In this document: piece after piece, positions 8,157 to 16,138 of the stretch
How the letters are laid out: each line of letters opens with the position of its first letter
Numbering within the stretch: the first letter of the stretch is position 1
Assembly: GCF_003264365.1 (NCBI RefSeq)
Contig: NZ_PYAK01000001.1
Coordinates: 62,001 to 126,000, forward strand
Origin: Micromonospora noduli
GTDB taxonomy: Bacteria; Actinomycetota; Actinomycetes; Mycobacteriales; Micromonosporaceae
Length of the DNA: 64,000 bases
Direction of reading: 5' to 3'
Translations under genes and position numbers: made by a program
Notes under the pieces: model-generated
Told to the model about the DNA's origin: nothing
The model's database searches: none
What the model saw: only the letters and a program-made list of their open reading frames with translations

Positions 8157-8549
8157 TCAGGAGCCGTCGGACGGCTCGGCGGGCTGCTGCCCCGGCCAGA
8201 ACGGCCACTCCTCGAATGAGCGGCACCGTCCGTCGTCGGCGAACCGCATGACCCACAGGTCGCGGTACTCCTGGTCGACCGGGTCGCCGTAGCGGACCTC
8301 CTGGCGCGACACGGCGGTGTCACCCTCGACCGCGACGATCTCCGTGGTCAGCTGGAACACCTCGTCGGGACCCTTGCGCTGCTTCTCCCACATCCGAGCG
8401 ACGGCCGGCAGGCCGACGACGGGCGTCCAGTACGGCCCCTGCTGGTAGCTCGCGTCCTCGGTGAAGAGCGTGACCAGCGCGTCCGTGCCCGGGGTCCGCC
8501 AGAGCCGCTCGTAGGTGGCAAGCCAATCCTCGACGTGCTTCCTGTCCAT
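8157..8549 (-). CDS. SnoaL-like/NTF2-fold protein
   Basis: Small cytoplasmic protein of 130 residues with the alpha+beta cone of the SnoaL/NTF2 superfamily. It has an N-terminal helix pair, then ALVTLFTEDASYQQGPYW, and C-terminal strands with DLWVMRFADDGRC. Members include polyketide cyclases, isomerases and many ligand-binding proteins of unknown role, so no reaction is assigned. ATG 8549 is preceded by GAGGG at suitable spacing; the open frame upstream to 8657 lacks family similarity. The gene stands alone, convergent with the S33 peptidase gene. Confidence 0.75.
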   Translation of the reverse strand: MDRKHVEDWLATYERLWRTPGTDALVTLFTEDASYQQGPYWTPVVGLPAVARMWEKQRKGPDEVFQLTTEIVAVEGDTAVSRQEVRYGDPVDQEYRDLWVMRFADDGRCRSFEEWPFWPGQQPAEPSDGS

Positions 8550-8775
8550 GGCCCTCACCTTGCCATCCGAGCGGCGGTCAGCTGGGAAAACCCGCAGGCC
8601 GCGGGTGGCGCAGCCGTCGAGGCGCTGGCGGGCCTCGGCCCTGGACACCCTTGACATCGAAAGGGGTACCCAGCCACACTCCCGATGCTAATTCGATTTA
8701 GCTGCCATCGGAGCCCTCAACTCCCAGCACCGGACCAGACCGCGACGAGCGACCACCACAAAGGAGTCTTCGCGC

Positions 8776-10659
8776 ATGAGGGAAACGACCGGAAGACGCA
8801 GGCTCCGGCTTGCGATCTCGATTCTCGCGTTCACGGCACTCGGTGCGGGGGCCGTCGTCCCCGCGCCGGCTGCCGCCGCCGGCAGGCCCGCGCCCGTGCC
8901 GGGTGCGACGGTCAAGGCCGACCGCACGTCACCGACCGGATACACAGTCACGTTCGTCTACCGCAATCCCCACGCCACCCAGGTCCGCCTCGCCGGGGAT
9001 CTGACCCTGCTCGACGTCGACACCGGCACCACGCGCTACCAGCCGGAAGAGTGGCGGCCGGGGCGCTACCACGCGGGCGGCACCGAGTTCCTCCGGGACA
9101 TGACCCGGGACCCGAAGGGGAACTGGTCGGTTTCGGTCCCGCTGCACGCCGGAGGTCTCAGCTACTGGTACCGCGTCTGGGACCCGACCCAGGGCTGGGA
9201 GAACAAGCGCATCTGGGACCCCGCCTCGACGAACCCTCGCCCGCCGGGCGAGTCCTCGTTCCGGGTCAGAAACAACGACGTGCTCGATGCCGTGCACGTG
9301 CCGTACGCCAAGAAGCAGAACGACCCGGTGCTGAAGGCGCGTGCGGACTACGAGTTGCCGGTGGCCGACCGCGCGAAGCGAGGAACTGTCCAGTACGTCC
9401 CGTACACCACGATTCTGGGCGACAGCGGCCACTACCTCGGCGTCTACCTGCCGGCCAACTACGACGCCAACCGGGCGGAGCCGTACAAGGTCGCGTATCT
9501 CGCCCACGGCATCTTCGGCGACGAGACCGACTTCATGGTCCCCGCGAACGTCCCGAACATCCTGGACAACATGACGGCCAGGGGCGAGATCGAGCCGACG
9601 GTGGTCGTCACCATGGGCAACCACTTCACGGGCACCAGCCTCGGCTTCGCGTCCTACAACCAGACCAACGCGGCAAACAACCTGGTCCAGACGATCCTGC
9701 CCCTCATCGAGAGCAGCTACAACGTCTCGACCGAGCGCTCCGGGCGGGCCTACGCCGGGTTCTCGTACGGCGGGATGACGGGCGGCGTCGTCATCAGGAA
9801 CTACCCGACCACCTTCGCGTTCTACGGACACTTCTCCGGCAACCCGTCGCTCACCACCCAGGACTACGACACCATCGCGAACGCGGTCGGGGACGACGAC
9901 CTCACCGTCTTCCTCGGCAACGGCGTCTTCGAGGGCAACCTCAACGCCCAGAACACCATCGCGGACAACTTCCGGGCCCGGGGGTACGCCGCCGCGACGA
10001 CCCAGGTCCCCGGGGCGCACGACGGAATGACGGCGGGCCAGCTGTTCACGATCTTCGCCCGGGATCACCTGTGGTCGGGGGTCGACTCCGTGTCGGTGAC
10101 GCCGGCGACGGTGGACCTGACGAAGGGATGGAACTGGGAAAGGCGGTTCACCGCCCAGGTGACGACCAACGAGGGTGTGAGCCCGGCGGTGACGTGGTCG
10201 GTCCAGGGTGCGACCTCTGCGGGCACCACCATCTCCGCGGAGGGTCTGCTCTCGGTCGCCGCCACGGAGACCGCGTCGTCGCTCACCGTCGTGGCGACGT
10301 CGGTGGTCGATCCGAAAAAGTCACGCTCGGCCCAGGTCACCCTGACGCCTCCGGGTCCGGCACGGGTCGCGGTGAAGGCGAAGGCCACGCCGGCCTCGGT
10401 CGTCCGCGGTGGCACGTTCACGCTGACCGTCGACGTACGGGCACAGTCTCCGCACCCTAAGGCTCCGAAGGTGACCGGCGAGGTCGCCGTCACCTTCGGC
10501 GGCACCACGCAGGTGGTTCCGCTCCGTGGTGGCGCGGCCGTCGTCGAGCTGCCGACCGACGGACTGCCCGCAGGGGTGCACCCGGTGCACGTCGCCTACT
10601 CCGGTGACCGGGTCCACGCCCCCACCGCGGCGGTCCACCAGCAGCTGCGGGTCCGCTAG
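8776..10659 (+). CDS. secreted esterase with Ig-like C-terminal repeats
   Basis: Exported protein of 627 residues. A signal peptide (~1-35) ends near PAAAAG. An N-terminal E-set/early-Ig domain (~50-170) holds segments like VTFVYRNPHATQVRLAG. The esterase-D/feruloyl-esterase type alpha/beta-hydrolase (~190-440) has nucleophile Ser330 in GFSYGG and His415 in PGAHDGMT. After ~440 two bacterial Ig-like segments follow. The layout matches enterochelin-esterase-like and feruloyl-esterase-like secreted enzymes that act on ester-linked plant wall or polymer substrates; the exact substrate is unknown. AAAGGAG lies nine bases before ATG 8776. It is monocistronic, closed by the hairpin at 10668. Confidence 0.82.
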   Translation: MRETTGRRRLRLAISILAFTALGAGAVVPAPAAAAGRPAPVPGATVKADRTSPTGYTVTFVYRNPHATQVRLAGDLTLLDVDTGTTRYQPEEWRPGRYHAGGTEFLRDMTRDPKGNWSVSVPLHAGGLSYWYRVWDPTQGWENKRIWDPASTNPRPPGESSFRVRNNDVLDAVHVPYAKKQNDPVLKARADYELPVADRAKRGTVQYVPYTTILGDSGHYLGVYLPANYDANRAEPYKVAYLAHGIFGDETDFMVPANVPNILDNMTARGEIEPTVVVTMGNHFTGTSLGFASYNQTNAANNLVQTILPLIESSYNVSTERSGRAYAGFSYGGMTGGVVIRNYPTTFAFYGHFSGNPSLTTQDYDTIANAVGDDDLTVFLGNGVFEGNLNAQNTIADNFRARGYAAATTQVPGAHDGMTAGQLFTIFARDHLWSGVDSVSVTPATVDLTKGWNWERRFTAQVTTNEGVSPAVTWSVQGATSAGTTISAEGLLSVAATETASSLTVVATSVVDPKKSRSAQVTLTPPGPARVAVKAKATPASVVRGGTFTLTVDVRAQSPHPKAPKVTGEVAVTFGGTTQVVPLRGGAAVVELPTDGLPAGVHPVHVAYSGDRVHAPTAAVHQQLRVR

Positions 10660-10667
10660 CCAGCAGG

Positions 10668-10700
10668 GGTGGGCCGGCGACCTCTCGTCGTCGGCCCACC
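10668..10700. terminator. bidirectional intrinsic terminator
   Basis: A 14-bp stem with one wobble pair (10668-10681 with 10687-10700) and a 5-base loop lies between the convergent stops at 10659 and 10722. Confidence 0.8.
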
Positions 10701-10721
10701 GTCAGCTGTCCGTCCGGACCG

Positions 10722-11435
10722 TCAGCTCACACCCCGGACCGCCTCGATGATCGTCTCGGCGACCTCGCCCGGCCGGGCCACCGCCATCGCGTGCGAGCCG
10801 CCGACGACCTCGCGCTGCCCCCGGGGGTTGGCCCGCTCGGCCATGAACCGATGCGCCTCGACGGGGATGTTCTTGTCCGCGTCCCCGAACACGAACCAAC
10901 TGGGCAGCGAGCGCCAGGCGGGATCGCCGGAAAGCCCGTCACTCAGAGCCTGTTCGGTGATCGGGCGCTGGGTCCGGGCCATCAGCGCGGCCATGTCGCC
11001 CGACGCGTCCGCGCAGAACTGCGCGTGGTACTGGTCCTGGCCGATCGCCACCTCGTTCCCACCGGTCGACACCGGATACTGCACCAGGGTGTCGGCGAGG
11101 GTGCTGCCGGGGAACTTCCCGGACAGTGACAACGCCGAGTCACCGGTGTCCGGGCACAAAGCGTTGACGTACACGAGGGCCCGCACCGAGGTGTCGCCGG
11201 CCGCGGCCTGCGTGATCACCATGCCGCCGTACGAGTGGCCGACGAGGACGACAGGACCGCCGATCCAGCGGACGACATCCCGCACGTACGCGGCGTCGCC
11301 CGCCACGCTCCGCAGCGGGTTCGCGACGGCCACCGAGTCGTACCCGGCGCCCAGCCGCTCGAGCACACCGTTCCAGCTCGCCGACTCGGCGAACGCGCCG
11401 TGCACGAGCACGATGGTGGGCTGTGGATCAGGCAT
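10722..11435 (-). CDS. alpha/beta hydrolase
   Basis: Cytoplasmic alpha/beta-hydrolase of 237 residues of the small-esterase/hydroxynitrile-lyase-like type. It has VLVHGAFAES (~9-18), nucleophile elbow GHSYGG with Ser68, acid in FGDADKNIP (Asp185) and His215 in GGSHAMAVA. Actinomycete relatives are usually annotated only as alpha/beta hydrolases, so no substrate is proposed. GAGGGGG about eight bases before ATG 11435 supports the start. It is divergent from the AlkD-like gene with a ~110-base shared upstream region. Confidence 0.85.
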   Translation of the reverse strand: MPDPQPTIVLVHGAFAESASWNGVLERLGAGYDSVAVANPLRSVAGDAAYVRDVVRWIGGPVVLVGHSYGGMVITQAAAGDTSVRALVYVNALCPDTGDSALSLSGKFPGSTLADTLVQYPVSTGGNEVAIGQDQYHAQFCADASGDMAALMARTQRPITEQALSDGLSGDPAWRSLPSWFVFGDADKNIPVEAHRFMAERANPRGQREVVGGSHAMAVARPGEVAETIIEAVRGVS

Positions 11436-11545
11436 GATAGGTGCCCCCTCACTCCGTGAAGCTGTTCACCGCCGGTCGCACTGGTACGCCTGGATACCCG
11501 TCACGCGAGTGTGAAACGTCCGGTCCCGATGGGCAGGAGGCTGCG

Positions 11546-12211
11546 ATGACTACGACGACGCTGGCCGAGGTGACGGCCGAACTGGCCCAGCTGGAGGACC
11601 AGAAGACACGCGAGGTGAACGTCAGACACGGCGACGATCATGGCGTGAACCTCGGCGCGCTTCGGGCATTGGCGAAGCGACTGAAGACGCAGCACGATCT
11701 CGCGCGCCAGCTCTGGGCGACGGGCGGAGCCTCGGCGCGACTGTTGGCAATCCTGATCTGCCGTCCCAGGGCGTTCGAGCGGGACGAGTTGGACGTCATG
11801 GTGCGCGAGGCGCGCGCCCCGAAGGTGCACGACTGGCTCCTGAACTACGTGGTGAAGAAGAGCCCGCACTCCGAAGAGCTGCGGCTGGCCTGGTTCGCCG
11901 ACCCGGATCCCGTGGTCGCGAGTGCCGGCTGGGCGCTGACCACCGAACGCGTGACGAAGAAGCCCGAGAGTCTCGACCTCCCGGGACTGCTCGATGTGAT
12001 CGAGACCGAGATGAAGGACGCGCCGGATCGCCTGCAGTGGGCGATGAACCACTGCCTGGCGCAGATCGGTATCGAGCACGCCGAGCACCGCGGCCGGGCG
12101 ATCGACATCGGCGAACGCCTTGAGGTGCTCAAGGACTACCCCACCTCCCCCGGCTGTACGTCTCCGTTCGCTCCCACCTGGATCAGCGAGATGGTGCGCC
12201 GAGCGCGATAG
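11546..12211 (+). CDS. DNA alkylation repair protein, AlkD-like
   Basis: HEAT-repeat protein of 221 residues matching the DNA_alkylation (AlkC/AlkD) family. Recognisable parts are VRHGDDHGVNLGALRALAK (~28-46), LARQLWATGGASARLLAIL and DWLLNYVVKK. AlkD-type proteins excise N3- and N7-alkylpurines without base flipping. Whether this member is an active glycosylase or one of the degenerate HEAT relatives cannot be settled by eye. ATG 11546 has AGGAGG five bases upstream; the frame is open to 11441 but upstream residues are not family-like. Confidence 0.82.
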   Translation: MTTTTLAEVTAELAQLEDQKTREVNVRHGDDHGVNLGALRALAKRLKTQHDLARQLWATGGASARLLAILICRPRAFERDELDVMVREARAPKVHDWLLNYVVKKSPHSEELRLAWFADPDPVVASAGWALTTERVTKKPESLDLPGLLDVIETEMKDAPDRLQWAMNHCLAQIGIEHAEHRGRAIDIGERLEVLKDYPTSPGCTSPFAPTWISEMVRRAR

Positions 12212-12270
12212 GCAGCGAATTGTCGGTCGATCCCGCATCGGCGGGGTCGACGTCGTCTCCCGTGCGCCCC

Positions 12271-12276
12271 TATAGT
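12271..12276 (+). promoter_or_regulatory. -10 element, near-leaderless MFS gene
   Basis: TATAGT at 12271-12276 lies ten bases before ATG 12287. The predicted leader is only about four bases and no ribosome-binding site is visible. Confidence 0.45.
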
Positions 12277-12286
12277 GAGTTCCATT

Positions 12287-13525
12287 ATGAGACTTACTGC
12301 ATTCTGGCGGTGGTGGGTCGCCGGCACGACCAGCCAACTCGGCTCGGCGGTCGGCACACTGGCCCTACCGCTGACCGCGTTGACAGTGCTCCACGCGTCG
12401 GCCTTCGAGATGGGTCTGATCACGGCGGCGAGCTATCTGGCGTACCTTCTGATCAGCCTGCCGGCGGGCGTGATCGTGCAGCGCCTCCCACTGCGCGGCA
12501 TGCAGGTCGCCCTGGATCTGGTCCGGGCCCTCGCCATCGCGTCGGTCCCGCTGGCCTGGTGGTTCGACATGCTGACGGTGGCCCAGTTGATCGCGGTCGC
12601 CCTGGTGGTGAGCTTCGCCAACGTGCTGTTCGACGTGGCGAACCAGACCTTCCTGCCGGAGATCGTGCCGGCCGCGCAGTTGCAGGCCCGCAACAGCCTC
12701 ACCTCCGGCACGCACGCCGCCAACGCGCTGGGCGGGCCATCCCTGGGCGGCCTCGCGGTGCAGTTGCTGGGCGCGGTGCCGACGCTGTTCGTGGACGCCG
12801 TCAGCTACCTGCTCTCCGCCACGTTGCTGCGCACCCTGCCGGCCCGGCGGGTGCAGCGACCGGCCGAGCGGCCGCCGATGATCACGATGATCCGCGAGGG
12901 CTGGCACTTCGTGCTCCGGCATCCGATCATCGGACCGGCCATGTGGGACGCCACCGCGACGAACTTCGTCAACGGCGCCATGCTCGCCCTGTTCCCGTTC
13001 TACCTGATGCGTGAGCTGCACGCATCGCCGCTCATGGTCGGGCTGTTGATCGCCGCCGACGGCCTCGGCGCGCTCATCGGCGCGGCGTTGACGACCCGCT
13101 TCACCGATCGGTTCGGCACCGCACGCGGCCTGATCATCGCGGCCTTCGTCGGTGTGGCCGGCGCGCTCATCATCCCGCTGGGCACCGGCACCACCGCGTT
13201 CCTGGCCTTCGCCCTCGGAAACGTCATCTTCGCGAGTTCCACTGTGGTGCTCAGCGTGACCACCCGCACCTACCGGATGCTCGCCAGCCCACCGGAACTG
13301 CTGTCCCGGGTGATCGCCACGGTCAAGTTCGTCTCCTGGGGTGCCATCCCGGTCGGCGGCCTGCTCGCCGGCATCCTGGCCGGGCCACTCGGCGCCCGTA
13401 CCACCCTGTTGATCTTCGGGGCGCTCACCGTGCTGTCCCCGATCATCTACCTGTCGACGCCGATCCGCCGACTGCGTGACCTGCCGCTTGACCCCACGCC
13501 GACACCGACCGAAGTTCGGGTGTGA
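12287..13525 (+). CDS. MFS transporter, EntS-like exporter family
   Basis: Integral membrane transporter of 412 residues with about 12 hydrophobic segments, of the MFS_3/enterobactin-exporter-like group. The family marker region FANVLFDVANQTFLPEIVP follows the fourth-fifth helices, and the loop LPARRVQRPAERPP separates the two halves. Proton-driven efflux of a small molecule is the likely role. The substrate is not indicated because no biosynthetic or resistance gene is adjacent. ATG 12287 is preferred to the GTG at 12275, which lies inside the -10 box TATAGT. Confidence 0.83.
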   Translation: MRLTAFWRWWVAGTTSQLGSAVGTLALPLTALTVLHASAFEMGLITAASYLAYLLISLPAGVIVQRLPLRGMQVALDLVRALAIASVPLAWWFDMLTVAQLIAVALVVSFANVLFDVANQTFLPEIVPAAQLQARNSLTSGTHAANALGGPSLGGLAVQLLGAVPTLFVDAVSYLLSATLLRTLPARRVQRPAERPPMITMIREGWHFVLRHPIIGPAMWDATATNFVNGAMLALFPFYLMRELHASPLMVGLLIAADGLGALIGAALTTRFTDRFGTARGLIIAAFVGVAGALIIPLGTGTTAFLAFALGNVIFASSTVVLSVTTRTYRMLASPPELLSRVIATVKFVSWGAIPVGGLLAGILAGPLGARTTLLIFGALTVLSPIIYLSTPIRRLRDLPLDPTPTPTEVRV

Positions 13526-13725
13526 ATCGACCAGGTGCACTACAGGTCCGTCCACATTGCTTGGTCCAGATATCGACGGAAGGTGTAGCCGGCCATCTGC
13601 CGGGGCAAGAACCCGCGCATGGAGGGAACGGCAGGGTGCGAGGGGCGACTGCTCGGCCAGCGGCACCGGACCGGTGAGCCGGACCGGGCATGCCTGGCGA
13701 CCCCGCTGCCGACAGCCTCCGCCTG

Positions 13726-14523
13726 ATGCGGCTGAGGCACAGCCTCCCCCCGGTGGCGCTCGGCGCGGTGGCGCTCGGCGCGGCTCTGGGTGCCGACCCC
13801 GCCCACGCCGACACCCCATCGCCGTCGCGGCTCCCGCTGGTGGAGGTCGCCACCTCGCCGGAGGCCATCAAGGTTTCGGTGGCCGACGTGGTCGAGGTGC
13901 AGCTGACCGTCCCCCTGCCCCTGCCGACTGCTGTCGTCTCTCTGCCCGTGCCTCTACCGTCGGCGGACCCGCTACCCCTGCCGTCGACGGACCCACTACC
14001 GCTGCCGTCGGCCGTTGCGGTGCCGACGCCGTCGGCCAAGCCCTCCACCGCCCGGCCAAGTCGGCCGGCCGGTACCCCGTCGTCGTTGCCGCAGACCACA
14101 CCGGCACCATCCGCCTCGGCTTCCCCGGGAGCACGGGTGGCCTCGCCGCCATCGCCGGCACCGTCGACGCGCGTACCGGCGACGGTGTCCCGGGGCGGCG
14201 CTGGCGGCACGTCCGACGGCCGGGCGTCGGAGCAGGCACGGGCGACGATGACCGCCGTCACCGGACAGCGGCCCAACCCGCCCGCCCGTCCCGCGCCGGG
14301 GCCACCGGCGTTCGTGCTGGCGCTCGCGTCGACACCGACCGGTGTCGGCACCGGCGGCGCTGATTCACCCACGTCGACAGCCGCAGCATCGCCGCCCACC
14401 TCGCCGCTGCGCCCGGGGCTCACCGTCACCGCCGTCGACAGGCGCGCTACCAGCCGTCCCGTCGAGCGGGGTCCTCCCCCGCCCCGACAACTCCTGATCA
14501 CCCACTCGCGTCCACGACGTTGA
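13726..14523 (+). CDS. secreted proline-rich low-complexity protein
   Basis: About 265 residues if started at ATG 13726; an in-frame ATG at 13690 is an alternative and neither has a clear ribosome-binding site. A signal peptide ends at DPAHA-D. The mature part opens with a more ordered ~40 residues (VEVATSPEAIKVSVADVVEV). It then turns into Pro/Leu/Ser repeats of PLPLPS(A/T)DP type and a Pro/Ala/Thr-rich tail. It is probably an extended extracytoplasmic wall-spanning or mucin-like segment; no enzyme motif is seen. Low complexity makes the reading frame harder to prove, and the antisense frame is also open. Confidence 0.5.
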   Translation: MRLRHSLPPVALGAVALGAALGADPAHADTPSPSRLPLVEVATSPEAIKVSVADVVEVQLTVPLPLPTAVVSLPVPLPSADPLPLPSTDPLPLPSAVAVPTPSAKPSTARPSRPAGTPSSLPQTTPAPSASASPGARVASPPSPAPSTRVPATVSRGGAGGTSDGRASEQARATMTAVTGQRPNPPARPAPGPPAFVLALASTPTGVGTGGADSPTSTAAASPPTSPLRPGLTVTAVDRRATSRPVERGPPPPRQLLITHSRPRR

Positions 14524-14536
14524 TCAGGAGAGGTTC

Positions 14537-14821
14537 ATGGAAATCGCCGTAATCTGGATTCCCGCCCACATCGAGCCGTCGGAGCCCGCCGTCGCGAGGT
14601 GTCTCAGCCACCTTCGCCGACACTCCTACCGATTCGCAGGAATCATGCGGGCCTCGTGGGAGACCGTCGAGCAGACGATGATCGACGGAGAGGTGGATGT
14701 CGTCGTCATCGCCGACTTCGCCCACCTCCCGCCGGATCGGTCCCCCCGGATCGAGCTGGCCAACTCCCCCGACGGCGACGCGGACGAGGACCGAACGGTT
14801 CCAGACACGCAGCTCGACTGA
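14537..14821 (+). CDS. hypothetical protein, resolvase-N-like fold fragment
   Basis: Short protein of 94 residues with alternating strands and helices: AVIWIPAHIEPSEPA, then a helix, then VDVVVIADFAHLPPDRSPRIE. The pattern of a strand ending in IADFAHLP resembles the N-terminal fold of serine-recombinase/resolvase-type proteins. The catalytic serine context and DNA-binding tail are absent, so recombinase activity is not proposed. Similar free-standing small proteins seem common in this family of organisms (recollection, not checked). AGGAG sits seven bases before ATG 14537. It is closed by a perfect terminator stem. Confidence 0.6.
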   Translation: MEIAVIWIPAHIEPSEPAVARCLSHLRRHSYRFAGIMRASWETVEQTMIDGEVDVVVIADFAHLPPDRSPRIELANSPDGDADEDRTVPDTQLD

Positions 14822-14827
14822 CACCAC

Positions 14828-14860
14828 GAAGCGCCCCGTCCGATATGGACGGGGCGCTTC
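14828..14860. terminator. intrinsic terminator
   Basis: A perfect 14-bp stem (14828-14841 with 14847-14860) and loop GATAT begins seven bases after the stop of the 94-residue ORF. Confidence 0.85.
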
Positions 14861-14927
14861 GGTCACGCGCCGGCAACCGGCCGGCTGCGTCCGCAACGGC
14901 TGGATCGCCATGTCGATGTGCTGTTGG

Positions 14928-14971
14928 GCGATATACCTCAGAGGCATATATATGACTCCTAGGTATATCGC
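14928..14971. promoter_or_regulatory. 44-bp composite dyad, PadR-type operator-like, orphan
   Basis: Outer arms GCGATATACCT (14928-14938) and AGGTATATCGC (14961-14971) are perfect inverted repeats. Inside, CCTC-A-GAGG (14936-14944) flanked by ATATA makes a second dyad, and CCTAGG at 14958-14963 is the core of a third. AT-rich ATATAC...GTATAT arms are typical of PadR-family operators. The element sits between two convergent genes with no PadR or transporter gene nearby. Confidence 0.5.
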
Positions 14972-15049
14972 TCAATATGGCATCCGCTCCGGCCGAGGTG
15001 ACCAACGGTCACCGCCGACCGCCGGCTGCGCCCACCGCAACCCCCTGGG

Positions 15050-15943
15050 TCAGGCAGCGACGGCCGCCCGGACGTCGTCGTCGGCGGCGCGCAGCCGGGC
15101 CGCGGCCTCCTCGGCGGTGCAGTTCGCCAACAGCAGCACGATGGCGGTCTTGGCGTGCCCGTGCGCCGCCGCGAGCGCCCGCGCCGCCGTGTCGAGGTCG
15201 GTGTCGGCGGCCTCGGCGACAATCCGCCGTGCCCGGTCGACGAGCTTCTCGTTTGTGGCGTTCATGTCCACCATCAGGTTGCCGTAGACCTTGCCGAGCC
15301 GGGCCATCGTGGCTGTCGAGAGCATGTTGCAGACCAGCTTCTCGGCGGTGCCGGCCTTGAGCCGGGTGGAGCCGGTGAGCACCTCGGGGCCGGTGGGCAC
15401 CTCGATGGCGACGTCGGCGTGCCGGCTGGTCACCGCGTCGGTGTTGCAGGCCACCGAGACGGTCGCCGCGCCCAGCGCGCGGGCGTGATCCAACCCACCA
15501 ACCACGTACGGGGTACGGCCGCTGGCGGCGAGACCGACCACCGTGTCGCGGGCGGTCAGGCCGACTGCGTCGAGGTCGGCGACGGCGCGGGTCGGGTCGT
15601 CCTCCGCGCCCTCGACGGCGACGCCGAAGGCTCGTGCCCCGCCGGCGAGCAGACCGATGACCCGCTCGGGCGTCGTACCGAAGGTGGGTGGGATCTCGAC
15701 GGCGTCGAGCATGCCGATCCGGCCGCTGGTGCCGGCGCCGAGGTAGATCAGCCGTCCGCCCTGACGGAGCGACGCCACGATGACGTCGACGGCGGCGGCG
15801 ATGTCCGGCACGGCCCGTCGGACGGCGTCGGCGACCGTCTGGTCCTCGTCGTTCATCGCGAGAAGCAACTCGGTGGGAGACATCCGGTCGAGGTCGCCGG
15901 TCTTGTCGTTGCGGGTCTCGGTGCCGAGGGTGCTGAGGTCCAC
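15050..15943 (-). CDS. murQ: N-acetylmuramic acid 6-phosphate etherase
   Basis: Cytoplasmic lyase-type etherase of 297 residues that cleaves the lactyl ether of MurNAc-6-phosphate to GlcNAc-6-phosphate and D-lactate. It is a SIS-domain sugar-phosphate protein with LGAGTSGRIG (~69-78). With the GTG start at 15943, Glu83 (in DAVEIPPTF) and Glu114 fall exactly at the positions of the two catalytic glutamates of E. coli MurQ. This supports that start over ATGs further in and over the open frame upstream. It is divergent from the symporter-anmK-D-lactate dehydrogenase operon, which supplies its substrate and uses its product. Confidence 0.93.
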   Translation of the reverse strand: MDLSTLGTETRNDKTGDLDRMSPTELLLAMNDEDQTVADAVRRAVPDIAAAVDVIVASLRQGGRLIYLGAGTSGRIGMLDAVEIPPTFGTTPERVIGLLAGGARAFGVAVEGAEDDPTRAVADLDAVGLTARDTVVGLAASGRTPYVVGGLDHARALGAATVSVACNTDAVTSRHADVAIEVPTGPEVLTGSTRLKAGTAEKLVCNMLSTATMARLGKVYGNLMVDMNATNEKLVDRARRIVAEAADTDLDTAARALAAAHGHAKTAIVLLLANCTAEEAAARLRAADDDVRAAVAA

Positions 15944-16086
15944 GGGGTGCTCGTTCCTCTCGCTGGTGTGCAGTCGCCGGCCAGCGGGGAGAGGCCAGGC
16001 CGAGGGCGCAGCTGCGAACAGTCCCCGTATCAGCAGGCTGAAACCACAGCGTAACCAGCCCGCACGGGCGGTGGCAAAAAGTTTCG

Positions 16087-16104
16087 CGTTACTCTCGGCT
16101 AACG
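16087..16104. promoter_or_regulatory. inverted repeat in the murQ/symporter divergent promoter
   Basis: CGTTA-N8-TAACG is perfect at 16087-16104, in an AT-richer patch 35 bases before the symporter start and in the shared divergent region. It is a candidate operator for a MurNAc-responsive repressor; no regulator gene lies in the adjacent genes. Confidence 0.45.
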
Positions 16105-16138
16105 TCACTTATTGACAACCGCTGGTAGGGAGCGAGCC

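Noticed and set aside
13540..13620. 26-codon minus-strand ORF that looked protein-like (contains AGYTFRRYLDQAMW)
   Set aside because: Too short to judge, mixed third-position use, no ribosome-binding site checked convincingly and no family resemblance. Could be a remnant but support is inadequate.
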